Assembly: GCA_943735955.1 (NCBI GenBank)
Contig: OX030957.1
Location: forward strand, 6,317,301-6,381,300
Length of the DNA: 64,000 nt
DNA from: Piscicola geometra
Taxonomy: Eukaryota; Annelida; Clitellata; Hirudinida; Piscicolidae
Direction of reading: 5' to 3'
The translations under genes were made by a program, and so were the position numbers. The notes under the pieces are model-generated. The model worked only from the letters and a program-made list of their open reading frames with translations, had not been told where the DNA came from and did not search any database. Of the stretch, positions 35,861 through 49,014 are shown in pieces (the stretch's first letter is position 1; each line of letters starts with the position of its first letter).

Positions 35861-38800
35861 CCAAAAAGTAAGTTGTGATATAAAAGTTTATACTTAAATA
35901 TAAATTAAATAAATTAAATATTTAATTATATAAATATTTTAGACTAAATATTAGTTAGGACCATAGATATAGTATATACTACTTGTTGTTTGTAGGATGT
36001 CTATGGTTAGAACAATAGTTTAAGAGTGATAATTACATGTTTTAATCGATCTTTTATGAAATAAAAGTTTCACAAACTTTAAAGATGTTTTTTTATATTT
36101 TTAAAATAGAGAAAACATATATTAAAATAATATTTTTATAAGAATTAGTACATTGTTATAAATTAAAGTTGACTTAAAAAGCAATATTTATGCTGCATGG
36201 AAACAAAAATAATTTTCTCAAATTTCAAATACATTTTATGTATAATAATACATTTTATATCCTAAATTGTTAGTTATATACATAGAAAATCAAGAAACAT
36301 TTTTCTCTATTATTTCTTTCGAATGACTTTAATTCTAGGTTATTCGAAAGGTTAGGAGGCTTGACTATGATTAGAAAGTCGTCTGTTCAAATTATAGCCA
36401 TGAAAAAAAACACATGTCATTAGAAACTTAGTGAGGGAAATCGTTTATCTAGGAGAGACGTGAAATCAACTCAGACCAAGCTAATTTTCTTATGAAAAGT
36501 CACAGCTTCATATTAAAATTTATTTTTGAAGCCCTAATGCATCTTATTCTCACAGCATAACACATCTTAGAAACTCTTTAATATTTATTCTACTTTAATC
36601 ATCGTAATACTTCAATATAATTGTTATGTAAGTTGAAAACTTTATATATATATAAATTGTAATTTTGATAAATAAATAAGTTAAACTTTTTACAAATCCA
36701 ACTGTCTCAAATGTCTTAAACATGAATATTTCAACTTTAAAAATTATTTTAGTTAAATTATTTCTTTTTACAAGACTCAAACATTAAAGTTTTGAATTTC
36801 CTGAACTTCAAACTTTTGAAGTACTTCACTCTCTGGAGTCTATCTATTTACTCACATGACAACTGCTATATGCCATGAAGTTATATGCGTGGGTGTTATT
36901 AAATAATTCCAACTTAACTTCACAATGCTGTGTCTTCCTTTTATTGAATCAAAGTATTATGCATAATAAACTGAAGTAAAATAATGTTCTTGAGAAAAAC
37001 TAGAAATACATGAAGATAAATGAGATGGTCTTGTAAAAAATCAATAAACACAATATTAGGCATTTAAAGCCAAAATAATATAAGTAATGCTCCATCAATT
37101 CAAATTATTTCCAGACTATCACTTATGAGAAGTATTTGAAAAAATGATTTTGAAGATGTTTCTTAAATCCCTACAAAGACAAAAGAATTGTGAAAAAATC
37201 TTTGTACGCATGAGTATAAATTTGACAAAAAAAAACATTAACAACAATAATAAAATCTACAAAACAGCCGCATTCAAGCTTTATGACCATGTATCTTCGA
37301 AACATACGACCGACAACAAATCTTCGCGTAAAATCCATGCGCAAGAAGCTCTGAAATGCTGGGACATGTTTGTGGAATGTAAATGTATGGAGGCGAATTT
37401 AAGCGAGAAAAAAAGATAAAATGATATATTAAAAATAATTTGAAATATATTTCGAGTAATATTTGAACTGTGTAGTTTACACTGAAAGCTCAGAATAGTT
37501 AAAACTAAAAAAATTAAAATGTTATCAATAAATATTTTTCCTTTAAAATTTCTTTTTCTTCTGTTTATTTTTGTCCCATTTCAAAGGGTTGGATTAATTT
37601 GTTTCAATAAAAATTTTGCACACGTAGCGAGACTTGAAAACGGAAGCATGAACTTGATCGATCAATAACAATTTCATAAAGAGCAAGAAGGCCGTGATGA
37701 TAGAAAGGTATATAACAATAAAATATCAAGAAACTGAAATTATTGAATATAAAAATTCAAACATCGTTAAAACGACTAAAATGCCGAATCAAAAAGATAT
37801 ATAAAAGTAAAAATATAAAACAGGATAAAAAATATTCTTTTAAAACCAAAAAAGGGAAAAAAGTTTGAAGCCGCTAGAGCATGCAATTTCGTTAGGGAAC
37901 CACCTTTCATCTCGACGAAATGACTGCACGTATGTTGCGTCATTTCACTTCTAATTGGAAAACCAGCTCTTAAAAGACGATTTATCATTTTGAATTTAAA
38001 CCCTTTTAAAATAAATAAATTGAAAACATATATTTAGTTTGGAGCACGCAAATTATTAAAAAGATAAGTCTATATTTTGATGGCATAAACACTTTTTGAG
38101 TTCATATCACATTTGAAATGCATTTAAAAATTAAAAAAACTTTTATATGCTTTTTTCCAGTTTTTCATGAACTTTCAGTTTATACTTTTTAAGCTCAAGC
38201 TGGTCATTATAGCATTGAGTGAGATCAAGGGTGGCCTTTATAATGACATACCATAACATCGTTGCTTCGACCAAGCTTGAAGGTACAAGTGTACATAGAG
38301 CCATACGATTTAGAGTCAGTTGACAAATATTAAGGGATAAGAATTGTAATAAAAATGTGGAAATACACAACAAAATTCAAATAAGCAAAATACTTCAAAT
38401 ATAAAAATATATAATTTGGAAAAAAACAAATTAATAAATTAAAGACCTGAATCTTATTTTCTTATGATTGTACGCGACTTTCACAAAAATTTTTTTTAAA
38501 TTTTTCCGGTTTTTTTTATTTCGAAAATTTGTAAAAATGTCTGATAAAAAGTTCAAATCTTAATTTTTTTACAGTATTAAAGCATTTTTGCAGTGTGTCT
38601 AACATTTTCAATATTTGTATACGTTTCCATTTTTTTATACATGAAAAAACAAAAATTATTTGCTAAAAGACTTAGTATAATTACGCTATTTTTTTAACAA
38701 CTGAGATGATTGTAGTGAAAACGGTGGTATTTTGACATTTATGATATATCAAAACACCAAACACAAAAAACGAAAAAAAGAAAAAAAAATATTGCAACTT

Positions 38801-41800
38801 TTACACTTAGTGTTCAAATAGCAAATTAATGATGAATATCCTTGGAAAAGGCGTGGGCCGGAACATAATACATTACGAATACTGAATGAAGACTTGACAC
38901 GGAAGTGCTAATAGTTGCATTAGTTTTTTTATAACTATTATTTTTATTGACATCATTATTATTAATATTGGATTGAAACAGGCAATTTGTTGAAAAAACA
39001 ACATAAAATCAACAAGACTTTCCAGAAAAAAGAAGTAAAAGATTTTAGTGAAAGCGGTTCTTTCAGAAAAAAAGAATTAATCTGATTACAAAACTTTGTT
39101 AGTGCTGGATGAAGGATAGAGCAATTAAAAATCAGATGAGAGGCGTTCTATCACGAAAGATATTCCTCTTTATTATTTTAAAAGTGGTGTGATTATGGGT
39201 GCGTGTTAATAAACTTCATTAGTTTTTTTAAAAAAATTGTTTTCATTTTAGTAACACAACTCGTACTTAATAGTACATTTTTATTTCATTCTAATGTTGC
39301 GTATTTTAATAATCTATAAATTTAAATTAATTTAAACAAAATTATTTTTTTTAGTTATAAAAAATATTTAAACATAGCAATAATAATAATAATTTTTTTT
39401 TTTTTCAATCAATCTTTTTTTCCTATTTTGTTAAATCTTCAAAAGATTTTGACGCAGAATCTGTCTTTTTTTCAGTTTTTTATTAAAAACTTTTGTTGTT
39501 TTTATTCTATTTCTATAGTGCCGTTTTTTACCAACTCTTAAAAAAAGAAATCTTTCTTTTCGTGACAAAGCCCAAATGAATTAGCCATATTAAAATATTG
39601 GATTAAAGTAAAGTAGAGTATATTGAAAAATATTTTTATTTTTGGATTTTTCTATTTAGATTAACAATCTTTTGAAAGTTTAAAGTGAATATAATTTGAT
39701 TTTTCATAAAGTGTTAACTATTATAATGTGTTCCTAAATCTATGTATGGCAAAGGTATTGCTGGATATTATAATTTGCAAATAATAAGATCATATTTTAA
39801 TTAAGGATATATCAAAACCTTTATTTCAAGAAGTCATTTGACTTTGAAGTGTTTTAGTTGAATTGTCTCAAAAGTGAGAATCGCACGAATGAATAGACCA
39901 GTAAGTAAGTAAGGACACACAAGACAGCAATGTCGGATCGATACGTTGAAAAATTCATGGCATTCAAAAATTTGTATAAAAGCTTCTTCCCATGTGACCA
40001 TTAATTTGGACTTAATTTTATCTTCTGTGAAATGAAAGCCGAAATTATTGAGGATCGAATCCATTAAAATCTTTGAAAAAGTACTTTTTAAAAATAAAAA
40101 AGATATGAAAAAGATTAAATAAAAGTTTTAATTAATTTTCATTAACACACGGGAAGTCCGGAATTCTTTAACAAAATTTTAAAAGTAAAAGCTTTTTGTA
40201 AAAAATCTTTGTGTTTTAAAAACTTTAAAAACCTGACGCTTTGTTCAAAGCAATTTGTCTTTAAGATTTGTAATTTGTAGTTAAAACTTTATACAATAAG
40301 TAAGACTTAAAAAACCAAATTCTGTTTTTATATATTTTTAAAACATCTGAAACATATTTTTCATACTTTTTGCATAGTTTTTAATTTTTTATACTTCAGG
40401 AAAATATAATTTTTTGTTTATAGCTCAATAAAATTCAGTATAGTCGATTAAAGTACTTTAATGTTTTTCAGAGACTCAGCTGTTTACATATTGTATCGTG
40501 TTGTTTTGTTTGTTTTTCTCGAGGCGCCTTTTATCGATTAATAAAAATATTAAAATATGTTTTACACAAACTTGAAAAAACTATACTTCAACCTGAAGAC
40601 GTTTTAATACATATATCTTCGTATAATTTTTTTCATGAATGACAATAACAATCGTTAAGTTGATTTCTAAAACTGGGAGTTTCCATAAACGTCAAGCGTT
40701 TAGAGAGGCTTAAATGTCAGTGTGGTAGTTAAGATGGAGGAAGAAAGTTTAATGCTTTTAAAAGTACGTTTACTGTTTGTTTATGAATTTCAAATGATTT
40801 TATTTAAATACATTTTTTTATGAGTTGAATAAATTTACAAGTTAAAATTAAAGTAAACAAATATTTGTTTAATATAATTTGTCCGTAGATTTTTTAAGTG
40901 CATTTGAGGATTTTCCCATTTTTCACAACTTCAATAACATTATGAATTTTTCTCGTTTCAACTTTGAAAAAATATTAAATTTGAATAATTTGTTTTTTAT
41001 TTATATTTATTCAATTTTTTTCTTCTTTATGCTTTTCTCTCTTTTCAGGGTGCGATGTATCAAAAGGAATTTTTTAATTAATTGTTTGTTTTTCTATAGG
41101 TGGGATATTTGAAAAGAAATAATAGTAAAAAATGTGTACAAACATTTTTCAAATGTCTTTTCATAAATATTTTAGAAACTTATAAGCGTCATCAAATTTT
41201 TGGTAGCATGCTAATTTGATGTGCAATTTAAACAACTTTTTGTGATTTTTTAAAATTGTACTAGTGATTTGTAATACATTTTTGTTGATTGAATTTCATC
41301 ATTATATATTATATGATAAATAACTTTTGACAAACTTATTACAAGCTTTTAAATCCTTCTTGAAAGATTTGCTATATAATTATTTTCTTGGATTATTCAA
41401 TACGTAAAAAAAAGTCATAAAATTTTTTTGGGTTGTTGAAATAAATTCAGTTTTTTGATAAAAGAAAAAGTAAAAACACATTTCTATCATAATTTCAAAT
41501 ATCTTTAAGAAACTTATAATAACAATGCTAAACGTTCCCGAAAACAAAAAGGTTAGTGACAGTATAAGAGAGACGAAATGGCTTTTTTTCTTATAAAGTT
41601 TTTTCCTATATAGAAAGATTAAAGGGGTATTCGCTTTAGATGGTCAAGATATCAAGTAATATATCCTTTTATTAAACACAAAAGTTCCAAAATCTAAACA
41701 ATAATTTTGTAAAATAAAAAGAAAAATTTATAAAAAATTTTAATATCAGTATTCCACAGTCTTTTCTTTCGACTTTAATCACATCATTCTAGAAAATTGC

Positions 41801-44800
41801 TATAAAATTATTTTTTGTAATAAAATTATAATTTCTTATTTTATAACAAATTTTTTTTATTAGTATAGAATTTTCTAAATAATTTTCCATTTTTTAAATG
41901 TGTTGAAAACAATTTTTCCTATACGATTTGTGCCATTATTTAAAAAAAGTTCATTATATGCAAAAGTACTTTATGAAACATTTGAGTTTATCTTTTTAAT
42001 TTAAGTTATATCCCTTCATTGAAGTTCAAGGATCTTTTCAAGTTTAACTAAATAAAAATTTTAAGATAGCATTTTTAAAATTATCCTCTTAGATCCTTTA
42101 TACTTTATTGACATTGTGAAAAAAACACTCAAAGACTAAATATATATATATAATTATTTGTTAATGAATCAAATATTATTCGTTTTTTATATCAATTATT
42201 ATATTTAACAAAATAAAATATTTATTCATTGTTTCCTATTTTTTTATAGCTATGTATTTTTTTCCTATTATTACTTAGACTAATAACAGATTTCTTAGTC
42301 GTTCAGAGCATTTAGTTTCAATTATTTAAGTTAATATATTGTAAGAAGATATTTACTTTAAATACAACTGTTTATATAAATACTAATTTGAGTACTTAAA
42401 TTATTATGTTTTGCAAACACCCAAGTAATTGGAGTTGCTTTATCGCAGAAATTAAAACTTAAAAAACACTATTTTTTGGTTGTAGCCTCGTAAACTTTAC
42501 GAACACAACAAAATAACGGATACGTTTAGAATGGCGTCAATTCAGAAAGGTTCTGGGCCGTATTTTACGCCGATTAGCTGGATTTATGGAACGTTTAACG
42601 CTAAAGATTGCACCTTAAAAGACATTGCAGAGTAGTGGTGATAGAAAGAAGATATAGATTTTTTGTCCAAGTTTGTAGCACTTGTGTGTAGCATTAGTAT
42701 GTCGACCTAGTGTGGACAAAATACAGTATACAAATATTATTTCCAAAACAATTTATATTTGAAATACAGTTAAATCAAAATCAATAAAAACTATTTATTC
42801 GCATAAATAAATAAACACAAAATACAACACAAGAATGAGTTCTTAAAATGTCAAGATTTAGCAAGCTTTATGACTAGCGAAAACTAGCGTGATGCTCATT
42901 TCAAACCTAACGTCATTTGACTACGCTTCAAATTTGATTTCAACTATTAATTGTGTAAAGGTTTTATTTTTACTTCAATTTTTATTTTATAATTTTTAGG
43001 ACATCATTTATTCCTGATGAAAATTTTATTTTTTTAGGTTTTATTTTTGACTAAATCATGATAAAATATTAGTTAAATTTTAAATAAATTAGTCTTTAAA
43101 ATATTTTTTGCTTTTGAGCTTGTTTCCAGATTAAAATGTATTTCAACACCTGCTTTTCTTGAACTTTCTTGGAACGCATTTCATTTATAAATGAGGAAAA
43201 CTAATGTGACTATTTAACATTCAGTGATTTATAAAATTCAAAAAATCGTATTTAATCAAATGTAATGTTAAAATATTTTCATATATTCTTGTATTATACG
43301 GCATATTATTTATTTATATCGATGTAACTATCACATAATTTAAAACTTTTTTCTTATCAGTTTCTGACGATTTAAAGTACTGTAAGCACCAATGGTGCTT
43401 AGCACCATGTATAAAGCGCAACTGATTTTCATGGAAAAATTGAAAAAACAATTATTAATTTTGATTGAAAATGTTCACTATATTAATATTAAATCATTTT
43501 AAATCTTCCTAAACGGTATTTCTCAAAGCTTCAAAAAATTTAAGTAAATGTCAAAAAATATTGTTTGAATGATTTCAAAAGCAATCAATCGTTCTTTTGT
43601 GAATAATAACATTGTAGTTTTTGTTAGTGAGTAATTAATAGTAATGTACAAGATGAAAGGATTATTACATCAAGTTTATGCCTGACAATATTGGTAACGC
43701 TGAACATAAACTGCAAAAATAAAGATGTGTTTTACTTCGGTTTAATGTATAAGTAGTACTAAAAACGTATTTTCTAGAGGTTAAAACAAAATAAAACTCT
43801 ACAAAGTATACAATGTAGTTAAATATGAATGGAATTAAAATTGTGGAAACCTAAAAACTATAAGCTCCATTTACAGCGTTTAAAAAACTAACTGAACATT
43901 CTGTGAATGAACAGACAACCCCCTATTTTTAATAAAACCTATATTTATAAAAATGTGAACTTGAATAACTTTTCACTTTTTTTACATTTTAAAACGCCAC
44001 CAAATTAGTGTCAAAAATGGTTTTAAATATGTTTTTGAAAGTTAACATTTTAAAGCCTATTAACACTATACATTTCATGTAGGATATTTTAGTTCTATCT
44101 ATGCTTAGTTGACGTTTTAATTGTATTAATTACCATGTAATTGTGATCATATATGTTGGAATAGAATGAAACTGTTCATGGATACAGTGTATGTGAAATT
44201 AGCTCTAAAATGAATGGATTTGTTGTGAAACTTTTCAAAAGACCTTACGATATTCATTTAAATGAAATGTTATTTATAATTTTTAAAAAAATCTTTTGTT
44301 AAAACATGGTATAATTAACAATTGAATTCTTTAAAGTTACCGCACACCACATAGAAAATATCCGTATTGATCGAGTCATTTATTATGCCGATAAAACCAT
44401 GGTGTCACCTCTCCTAAATTGATTCAATCAAAGTATATTAATCGTGAAAAAATATTTTAAAAACTAAAAAAAATTATGTTTCTTCTTTTCAGAATAATTT
44501 TTATTAAATAATGCATATTGAGAAAAAGTTGAAACCCAAAGCTAAATTGCAAAATATTTATTATTCCATTTTTAAACTGATGCAATTGTTTTGAAGATGA
44601 AATCTTAGTTGTTTTAATATGATAACAATCATTAGTTTGTTTTTCTTGAGGTTTTGCTTCAAAAAGAAAAGTCGAGTCAAAGAACCGGCTTAAGGATTTC
44701 TTTTTTCAACATCCACTCTCAGTAAAAAGAGATAAAGTTGAACGCAATTTTTTTATAGATAAGCTTATAAGAATTCTGTAAATAATCTGCAGCAATATAA

Positions 44801-45196
44801 TTGGTTACGCATCTATTTTGGAAGGAATGTGAGTTATCACATTTCATCAAAGTTTATAAGCATTTTCAATGTAATTTCAAAAAATATACAACCACCAATA
44901 AATTTTATAAAAATGTATCTAACAATAATAAAGAATTCAAAGATCAAGGCCTAATCTATACGTAACAAGTAATATGACCCGTGTAGGATGATCTATGTAA
45001 TACGTGCTAGGTAATAATGCACATTTAATATGTAAGACGTAATAATAATCTCATTCCAGTGGGGTCAACAAGGTGAAATTTAAGATTCAGGCGTCATATT
45101 TTGTGGCTTAGAAGCTTTCTGGGTGGATGTCACTTTAGGCATAATCTTTATGCTCTTTTTTTATTATAATGATTCTATTGCGTTGTATTTTTCCTA
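35861..45196. other. Long AT-rich stretch without a supported gene
   Basis: About 9 kb in which I can support only a tRNA-like SINE candidate (36345-36480). Scattered GC-richer patches (37860-37990, 38160-38340, 39830-40060 and 42480-42720) have open frames up to 76 codons but no splice-framed homology. The minus frame at 39834-40064 is the most protein-like (starting MDSILNNFGFHFTEDKIKSK) but is unidentified. A short (TA)n run is at 42141-42152. Confidence 0.4.
36345..36480 (+). repeat. Possible tRNA-derived SINE remnant
   Basis: GGTTAGGAGGCTTGACTATG, then GTCGTCTGTTCAAATTATAGCC, then an A-rich stretch and a non-tRNA body follow the order of a SINE: A-box region, anticodon-arm-like stem (GACTATGATTAGAAAGTC), B box (GTTCAAATT), body. 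The 5' acceptor strand is not recognisable and there is no clear target duplication. Confidence 0.22.
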
Positions 45197-45391
45197 TTGT
45201 GTTGTATCGTCTTGTGGTTTCCAATGTATTGCAACGTGGAATCTAGTCGGACGAGCCTCCCAAGAGTAATAGCACGAGTTATGGAAATTTCAGAATTCTA
45301 CTTTATCACCGCCACGTACATCGAGCTAGCTTCTATAGAAGCACTTTGCGTATCTCTGGTTGTGCACAGCACAAGCAGTCTTGAAAACTAA
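45197..45391 (+). other. Unidentified GC-richer ORF
   Basis: Sixty-four codons open to TAA, richer in G+C than the surroundings. A hydrophobic N-terminal part (VVFFLLCCIVLWFPMYC counting in-frame codons upstream) could be a membrane helix; the remainder (ARVMEISEFYFITATYIEL) matches nothing known to me. There is no ATG near the start and no splice support. It may be decayed coding DNA. Confidence 0.15.
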
Positions 45392-45945
45392 AATCGAGGG
45401 TTTTGCTAATGAAGCTGTAACCAAATGTATGAACCTCAGTGGTGCTAGTGAGAATATTCTTTGATGGTGATGAGAAGTTTAAAATAGCTTATGTGCATTA
45501 TACAGCCTGTTTGTCAGAAAGGCACTTTAAAGATTGTTATTCCTTGCAGTTGATAGGAACCTACCAGGTGAGACAATTTATCACTCGTCTGGGTTTTAAT
45601 TGACACTCAAATGCAATGAAGTCGCGGAAAATAAACGAAATATTTATTTGTTCATGTATTTAATGCAAACTGTCATACAAAAATTTTTATTTAGAAAATG
45701 AATTTCTACAAAGGCTTGAAAAGCAACTGATGGGAGTGAGTAAATATTGGAATAAATAAAATACAATAATAAAAATATTTGTTATTTTAAAAAAACCAAG
45801 TTATGCCATAAAATGCTTGTGTATTTTGAACTTATTTTAAACTTTTAATCATTTTAAGGCTTCAGAACCAAATAGATTTTTAATAAAATTTTTAAATGAA
45901 ATATAACATAAAGAATTATATACCCCAATTTTATAATGTTTTATT

Positions 45946-46145
45946 TAATTATATATAATATATAAATAAATATAAAATACAAATAAAATATAAATATATA
46001 TAATATAAAATATATATCATTTATAAATATATATAATATATAAATTTATATAATATATAAATATATATAATATATAAATATATACAATATATAAATATAT
46101 ATAATATGTAATTATATATAATATATAATATATAAATAAATATAT
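45946..46145. repeat. AT-rich imperfect tandem repeat
   Basis: About 200 bp of repeated ATATAAATATATATAAT-like units with almost no G or C. Confidence 0.8.
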
Positions 46146-46445
46146 TTAACTATCAAAGATACTTTAAAAAATCATTACAACTTTACATTATTTTTTAAAT
46201 GGTGTTACCATGGATAACTAATTTGGAAAACAATTTTTATAATTTAATTGTTCAAAAACATTTTTTTAGGGTTTAAAAATATCAACTACTCTCATATATG
46301 CCCGAAATTGAATATTCATCTCGAATTTTTCCGAAAGTAAAAAATTTTAATTAAAAAAATTATTTATACAAATAATAATTAAATAAATAAAAAAAAGTTT
46401 TTATAAATTCATTTTATTACATATTTTTCTGTTTCAATTAAAAGT

Positions 46446-46519
46446 AAATAACATTAAAATTAAACTTAAAAGTGAAATTAACAAATAACATTAAAATTAA
46501 ACTTAAAAGAAAAATTAAC
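46446..46519. repeat. Direct doublet, 37-bp unit
   Basis: Two adjacent copies (46446-46482 and 46483-46519) of a unit starting AAATAACATTAAAATTAAAC, differing at few positions. Confidence 0.75.
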
Positions 46520-48148
46520 AAATAAATTAAGATTTCAAAGAAACTTTCAAACGTTTTTGACTTTCTCAAATAACAAGGATATGGTAATTGTGGAGATTAA
46601 ACATTGACTAATATATTATATATAAAAAAAGAAGAAGAAAATATACATAAATGATTAGATGTACTTTTGGTTTTAGAAAAAGTCGAGAGGTCAGAGATGA
46701 TCAAGCTAGACTCTAGCTGCTAGAAGATAGCGAAAGGTTGCGAGTGGTTAAGATTTTGGGAAACAAAACAAAGTTTAGATGAAATTTAAAAAACAAGGTT
46801 TTGCACCATGGTTTGTTATTGTATGCCGTTAGATTGAATTAGAACCTCCATCGTTTTTATAACACTTTAAAAAATATTCTCATAACAAAATTCGGTGCTT
46901 TTTAAATTTATATTCACCGTGAAATACAATATTTTTCGAATATAAATAGTAAAAATCAAGATTTATATATAGCGGTAATTATGGTGAACGATAATAATAT
47001 TCGTACCTGAATTTCTACAATATTATGGCTCATTTAATTTGACTGAGAAAAGAAAGACTAATAATGAAAGAACTACAATATCCATCGATTTAAGTTTTTT
47101 GCAATTAGATTTTTAGATACATAAAAATGTGTGACTATAAATGAATGTATAACATTTGTTTTTTACGGTACCTGATTTTTCTATTATAATGTTGAAAACT
47201 TCAAATATTTAGTTTTGTATACAAAAGTAGTTTTTAAAGTTGTCAGAGCAACTCAAGATGATAAGAAAATTTTCAGAACTATGGCCAATTAAAATTGTTT
47301 GAATTCTTTATTATAGAAAAATAATTGAAAGAAAGTTTTCAGCTATTAAACTCAGCCCCCTTCTGACATCTTAATGATTATTGAATACTTTTATAAAAAT
47401 ATTTTTTAATTTAAAATACGAAAGAATTTTTTCAAGTTTTTAAATTCCTTCATCTTTAGTTTTCTATTTTGAAATTCGAAAAACATCACTTATTTTAATG
47501 ATGCGAATTTTAATATTTACAAAGAAATTAAAAAGTAGAATTTGAAAAAACTTATTTAAGAATCGAATAAAATATTTTTATATATACAAAACTTAAATTG
47601 AAACTATAATTCAAAAAAAATAGTTTTTAGCTATATTTGGTTTTGTGTACCCCATCATGTAGCATTTTAAAGAAGTATCTAGTGTATTAGTGAATTATGA
47701 GAAGCATGCAAGGCATTTCAGAGATCTTTTTGTAGTCGCAAATCATTTCGAAGAAGAATGGAACAAAATACAAAATAAAAATTATGTCAAGTTTACTATT
47801 CTTTTCTTGACTTTTCAAGTTTGAATTATTAAAAAAACCTAGAAACATTTTTAAAGTTTTTATTTATTTATTTGAAGTTACTACTGTATCAAATAAAAAC
47901 CAGATTAATTTTGTCATCCCTTATTTAACAATTATTCTGCTTTTATCTATATTATTTCACCTATGGTAAGAGGATATATTAATGCAATGACACCAGTGAG
48001 ATCTTTAAAGTCTTTATTTTTACTATTTAACTCTATCCTGTTTTAAATAATCTGAAAATGTTTAAAAAATCAGATTGGCAATAATATCAAAACACCAAAA
48101 CAAAAATAGATAACTATCTCAAACTTCATTTATTCTTATAGCAAATCC

Positions 48149-48184
<36 letters not shown>
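48149..48184. repeat. (AT)18 microsatellite
   Basis: Uninterrupted AT dinucleotide run about 780 bp upstream of the CUB gene promoter. Confidence 0.95.
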
Positions 48185-48186
<2 letters not shown>

Positions 48187-48928
48187 TATTCTAAATAGGA
48201 ATATAAAAATACTTAGCCAAATGTTAGTAATTTCAGTATAAAAAAAATAGCCAAAACATAAAACATCCTACAGTTTTCTAATTTTCAACTGCAATTACCT
48301 TTGACACGTTTTAGAATTAGTAGGCATCTCTTTATGCTCTATTTTTAGATTAGCACAGCAAAAAAACTTTAAAAAAAAAAGAGTTTGGAGCACACTTGAA
48401 ATCGGAGATACATTTCTTCATGAAAAGTAATGAAGTTATCTCTAAATGATAGTATTTGTTCAGCTTTATGTATCAATCATACTCATCGATAATGTTATTT
48501 CTAGAATCTCAGATGATCTTTCATTTTTTCTAATTGGAAAGATCGTATCATATTTGGTATTTTTTCGAAACCATCTTACTTTTTTTTCAAAAATTTATAT
48601 TAAATATTATTATTATTATTCAAAAATTTTATTTTTAAAAATCAATAAATTTTAAAGACTTAAAAAACTAACAAGTTTAACATATTAAAAAAAACTATCT
48701 CTTATTTTGAATAAATATTTTGGGAAAAAGATTATTCTGAAAAAATGATAACATTTGTTTAAACATTTTTTATTTAAAGAATATGTATAACAATGTATTG
48801 CAAAATAAGCTTTGAACAAAAAAAAAATATAATATAATATAAAACAAATAAAATCATAAGGATGATTCAGAAAGCTCAGAATAGATTTTTTGTTTTTAGT
48901 GAAAAATGATAAGTGTCCGTTGCATAAA

Positions 48929-48966
48929 TATAAAAACCTTTGCCAGCACCTGCACTCGATCATTGG
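48929..48966 (+). promoter_or_regulatory. Core promoter of the CUB gene: TATA box and initiator
   Basis: TATAAAAA at 48929-48936 lies 33 bp upstream of the A in TCATT (48960-48964), an initiator-like sequence as in arthropod promoters. The predicted start at 48962 gives a 26-nt leader before the ATG at 48988. The placement is inferred from sequence alone, but spacing, leader and first exon all agree. Confidence 0.55.
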
Positions 48967-49014
48967 TTACAAGACAACATCACGGCCATGATGTTGAGAA
49001 GTGATGCTTCTACG
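48962..49014 (+). CDS. CUB gene exon 1: leader and first nine codons
   Basis: The leader ends GGCC before ATGATG (48988). Codons read MMLRSDAST and stop at the donor ACG|GTAAAG. The reading frame continues without a break into exon 2. If this exon were not used, the ATG at 49446 in exon 2 would still give a full signal peptide. Confidence 0.6.

Larger units (their letters stand above)
45392..48928. other. AT-rich DNA upstream of the CUB gene
   Basis: No gene is supported. It contains AT-rich tandem sequence (45946-46145), a 37-bp doublet (46446-46519) and an (AT)18 microsatellite (48149-48184). An 18-bp segment at 45550-45567 flanked by GCAG and GTGAGA has the shape of a micro-exon but is most likely chance. 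The AAAAAGTCGAGAGG motif at about 46678 also occurs near 15338 and 24998. Confidence 0.4.

Noticed and set aside
45550..45567. 18-bp micro-exon flanked by GCAG and GTGAGA
   Set aside because: Such short matches are expected by chance and no neighbouring exon supports it.
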